A stretch of DNA of 64,000 nucleotides from Verrucomicrobia bacterium ADurb.Bin006 (GTDB taxonomy: Bacteria; Verrucomicrobiota; Verrucomicrobiia; Limisphaerales; J093). A program made the position numbers and the translations under genes. Location of the stretch: assembly GCA_002071485.1 (NCBI GenBank), contig MWFF01000130.1, positions 1 through 64,000 of the forward strand, given 5' to 3'. Numbering within the stretch: position 1 is the stretch's first letter; each line of letters starts with the position of its first letter. The notes beneath the pieces were generated by a model that was given only the letters and a program-made list of their open reading frames with translations, ran no database searches and was not told the DNA's origin. Positions 63,301 to 64,000 of the stretch are shown in pieces.

Positions 63301-63499
63301 CGGCCAGGTCGCGCAGCGTCCCCCGGACCTGGGCTTCGGTGAGCCTGTCGTTCCAGACCCAGAGGGGCGCCGTGGCGTACTCGCGCGGCGGTTCGGCGAA
63401 GAGGCGCTTGACGGCCGAGGACTCCGACGCGGCGATCAGCGTCGGGTCAAACGCCGGGGACAAGAGTGCAAGCGCGACAAGGATGGAATTGCACTTCAT
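60362..63499 (-). CDS. Secreted GH106-like glycoside hydrolase
   Basis: The 1045-residue exported protein has a signal peptide (MKCNSILVALALLSPAFDPTLIA). A catalytic (beta/alpha)8 region starts TAPLWVWNDRLTEAQVRGTLRDL and includes VHPRPGLMTPYLSEEW, NVWIYDENSYPSGFAGGWVPE, GVFTDEPN and FTGHYWDHEWPRC. A second half of beta domains ends in a galactose-binding-like module (SFIRLGRWNGSVARVRVNG ... LDVTAELITGVNRVEVTVFG). It resembles GH106 and related alpha-L-rhamnosidase-like families; the substrate is not certain. The internal ATG 63499 is chosen over 63565. Confidence 0.85.
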   Translation of the reverse strand: MKCNSILVALALLSPAFDPTLIAASESSAVKRLFAEPPREYATAPLWVWNDRLTEAQVRGTLRDLAGQRVNQVFVHPRPGLMTPYLSEEWFRLWKIALDEAERLDMNVWIYDENSYPSGFAGGWVPELMPSARGLGLKLVETKAAPAWHEQILKVLQVQDDAYTRTEDITASLKEGRSLPEGRYFVASVQEAGNSPWHGNRWYVNLLTPGVTETFIEVTLEAYRTNIGEHFGKRVPGVFTDEPNICPAGGLPWARDLPEQFEQRWGYCLVDQLPSLVLEVGDWRRVRHNYFQTLLDLFIERWAKPMYDWCGTNGLEFTGHYWDHEWPRCIGVPDNMAMAAWQHRPGVDTLMNQYAEYTHAQFGNVRYCREVSSIANQLGRKRTLVELYGAGGWDLRFVDMKRIGDWLQVLGLNTLDQHLSYITLRGARKRDHPQSFSYHEPWWEAYHLSAAYFARLSAALSQGAQYNRLLVLEPTTTAWMYQGDEARLKEIGDSFSNLLMALEAAQIEYDLGCEYVMARHGQPAGETVAVAAPTHRILHKELRVGQRTYHTVLLPPALENLNAATARLLDQVTCVRAYGRAESPRIDGQERTSTAPARGIDRAALDRYPARIVAELAHCLPSDGFALHRDDGDRGILFHHRRQLDDGELVFLVNTSLEHPARGTLISDRQGIERWNLDTGAVEPYAFVKGSGVTARFDLPPAGSLLLFLSRASRSPETKVWGAPLPVPAAGPIEVARLEPNVLTLDYVDVTAGGESRTNVYFYQANRFAWQKHGMDRNPWDSAVQFKDELIARTFPSDSGFRASYRFVIGGAVPSDLTIVIERPDLYQITCNGHPVKARAGAWWLDRAFGRIEIDAVARVGENVVTLEASPFTMNHEIEPAYLRGAFALEPAACGFSVVPEQPLHLKDGAGWNDQGHPFYSAGVAYRQEFCVDSKAPRSFIRLGRWNGSVARVRVNGDLAGYISAPPWELDVTAELITGVNRVEVTVFGTLKNTLGPHHNNPPLGSAWPAMFHAAPEQGPPRGGYYQTVGYGLFEPFALLQSSPL

Positions 63500-63605
63500 G
63501 CGAATGACAGCGCTTCCCACGCCCACGTTCGTCCCGCCGACTTTCGAGTCGGCGCGCGTCTCCAACTCGGTAGACCGATGGGTGCCACCGAAATCCCGGC
63601 GCGCC

Positions 63606-64000
63606 CTACTTGGTCTTCTTGACCTTCTCCCACTTCGCGGTTTTGGCGGATTGCAGGACGGCGTCGCAGACGTACTGGGTTTCGAGCGCCTCGGCGAAGG
63701 TGGGACTGGCTGGCTTGCCCTTGGCCAGGCCGGTCAGGAAATCCGCGAGCTGATGCACAAACGAATGCTCGAACCCGATGTTCAGCCCCGGCACCCACCA
63801 CTTGTCCATGTACGGATGATCGCCGCCGTGGTCTGTCACGTGGATCGAGCGCCAGCCTCGGACTTTGCCTTCATCGCGGTGATCGAAGTAGGCCAGGCGG
63901 TGGAGATCGTGCAGATCCCAGGCAATGCTCGCCTTCTCGCCATTGATCTCGAAGGTGTAAAGCGCCTTGTGGCCGCGGGCGTAGCGCGTCGACTCGAACG
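63606..64000 (-). CDS. Gfo/Idh/MocA family oxidoreductase, partial
   Basis: The C-terminal 130 residues of a gene that continues past the window edge are visible. They include the C-terminal domain pattern [20 protein letters not shown], then [37 protein letters not shown] and [19 protein letters not shown]. This matches cytoplasmic-type sugar dehydrogenases of the family, with the usual ending in a helix that lists neighbours of the active site. It lies about 106 bp before the GH106-like gene in the same direction. Confidence 0.85.
   Translation of the reverse strand, partial: FESTRYARGHKALYTFEINGEKASIAWDLHDLHRLAYFDHRDEGKVRGWRSIHVTDHGGDHPYMDKWWVPGLNIGFEHSFVHQLADFLTGLAKGKPASPTFAEALETQYVCDAVLQSAKTAKWEKVKKTK

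Noticed and set aside
61181-63622. 813-codon open frame on the plus strand
   Set aside because: It is antisense to the GH106-like gene, which shows clear family motifs; the plus-strand translation has no domain and arises from high GC third positions.

Overview
The window is a high-GC bacterial chromosome segment that most resembles a Verrucomicrobiota genome, possibly the Limisphaerales/Pedosphaera side. This is inferred from gene content, not from an rRNA marker. The supporting traits are Tat-exported Gfo/Idh/MocA oxidoreductases, several secreted glycan-active enzymes (sialidase, GH95, GH106-like, a GH123-N-like protein), a broken H-X9-DG-type prepilin gene, long repeat proteins ending in a short W...FYR-type domain, a RAYT transposase with GTAG-headed REP hairpins, and a MoxR/DUF58/DUF4381/BatA/BatB cassette. 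No rRNA, tRNA or CRISPR array was seen.

Layout. 1-4230 is a mobile-DNA scrapyard: the end of an insertion element with an HTH gene and a coupled partial ORF, a DUF5372 gene, a decayed IS21 copy (5'-truncated istA, istB with an in-frame stop), hairpins and short repeats, a fragment of a RAYT gene, and an intact RAYT with its own promoter and terminator. 4231-11273 holds tyrS, a MITE-like 131-bp element, a DUF4956 membrane protein followed by the 3' remnant of its usual VTC-domain partner, a 14-unit repeat lipoprotein and a CsgG-like protein.

11408-26369 is housekeeping. It has HIT-phoH-ybeY (+), the convergent radical SAM-ispD-ctpA-tsaD run (-), recD2 (+) and uvrA (-) tail to tail, and then lgt-rluA-bamD-lptE (+), an envelope-biogenesis operon with ATGA-type overlaps.

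26620-36321 is accessory and mostly exported: a double metallo-beta-lactamase protein with a degenerate first domain, a sialidase, a VanZ protein, a Tat-exported oxidoreductase followed by a PIN-toxin remnant, a secreted sugar-isomerase-like protein, and a divergently transcribed GntH-like MBL hydrolase. 36638-41924 carries a DUF58-transglutaminase pair, an inositol monophosphatase-like gene and a cyclophilin. 42350-47386 (-) is a delta-60 repeat protein, a PIG-L deacetylase and a GH123-N-like protein without a catalytic barrel. 47535-49064 (-) is TPR-mtnA.

49179-57964 (+) runs from a GH95 fucosidase straight into MoxR-DUF58-DUF4381-BatA-BatB-TPR; a REP hairpin pair sits inside this operon. 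The right end has ppk2, a cupin, a small alanine-rich lipoprotein, a four-hairpin REP array, a GH106-like glycosidase, and a Gfo/Idh/MocA gene cut by the window edge.

The most interesting threads are the RAYT gene together with structurally conserved REPs whose stems co-vary; two unrelated secreted repeat proteins that both have 14 units; a short W...FYR domain shared by four exported proteins; and several half-deleted genes caught in decay (VTC, PIN, prepilin, istA/istB, a RAYT copy).
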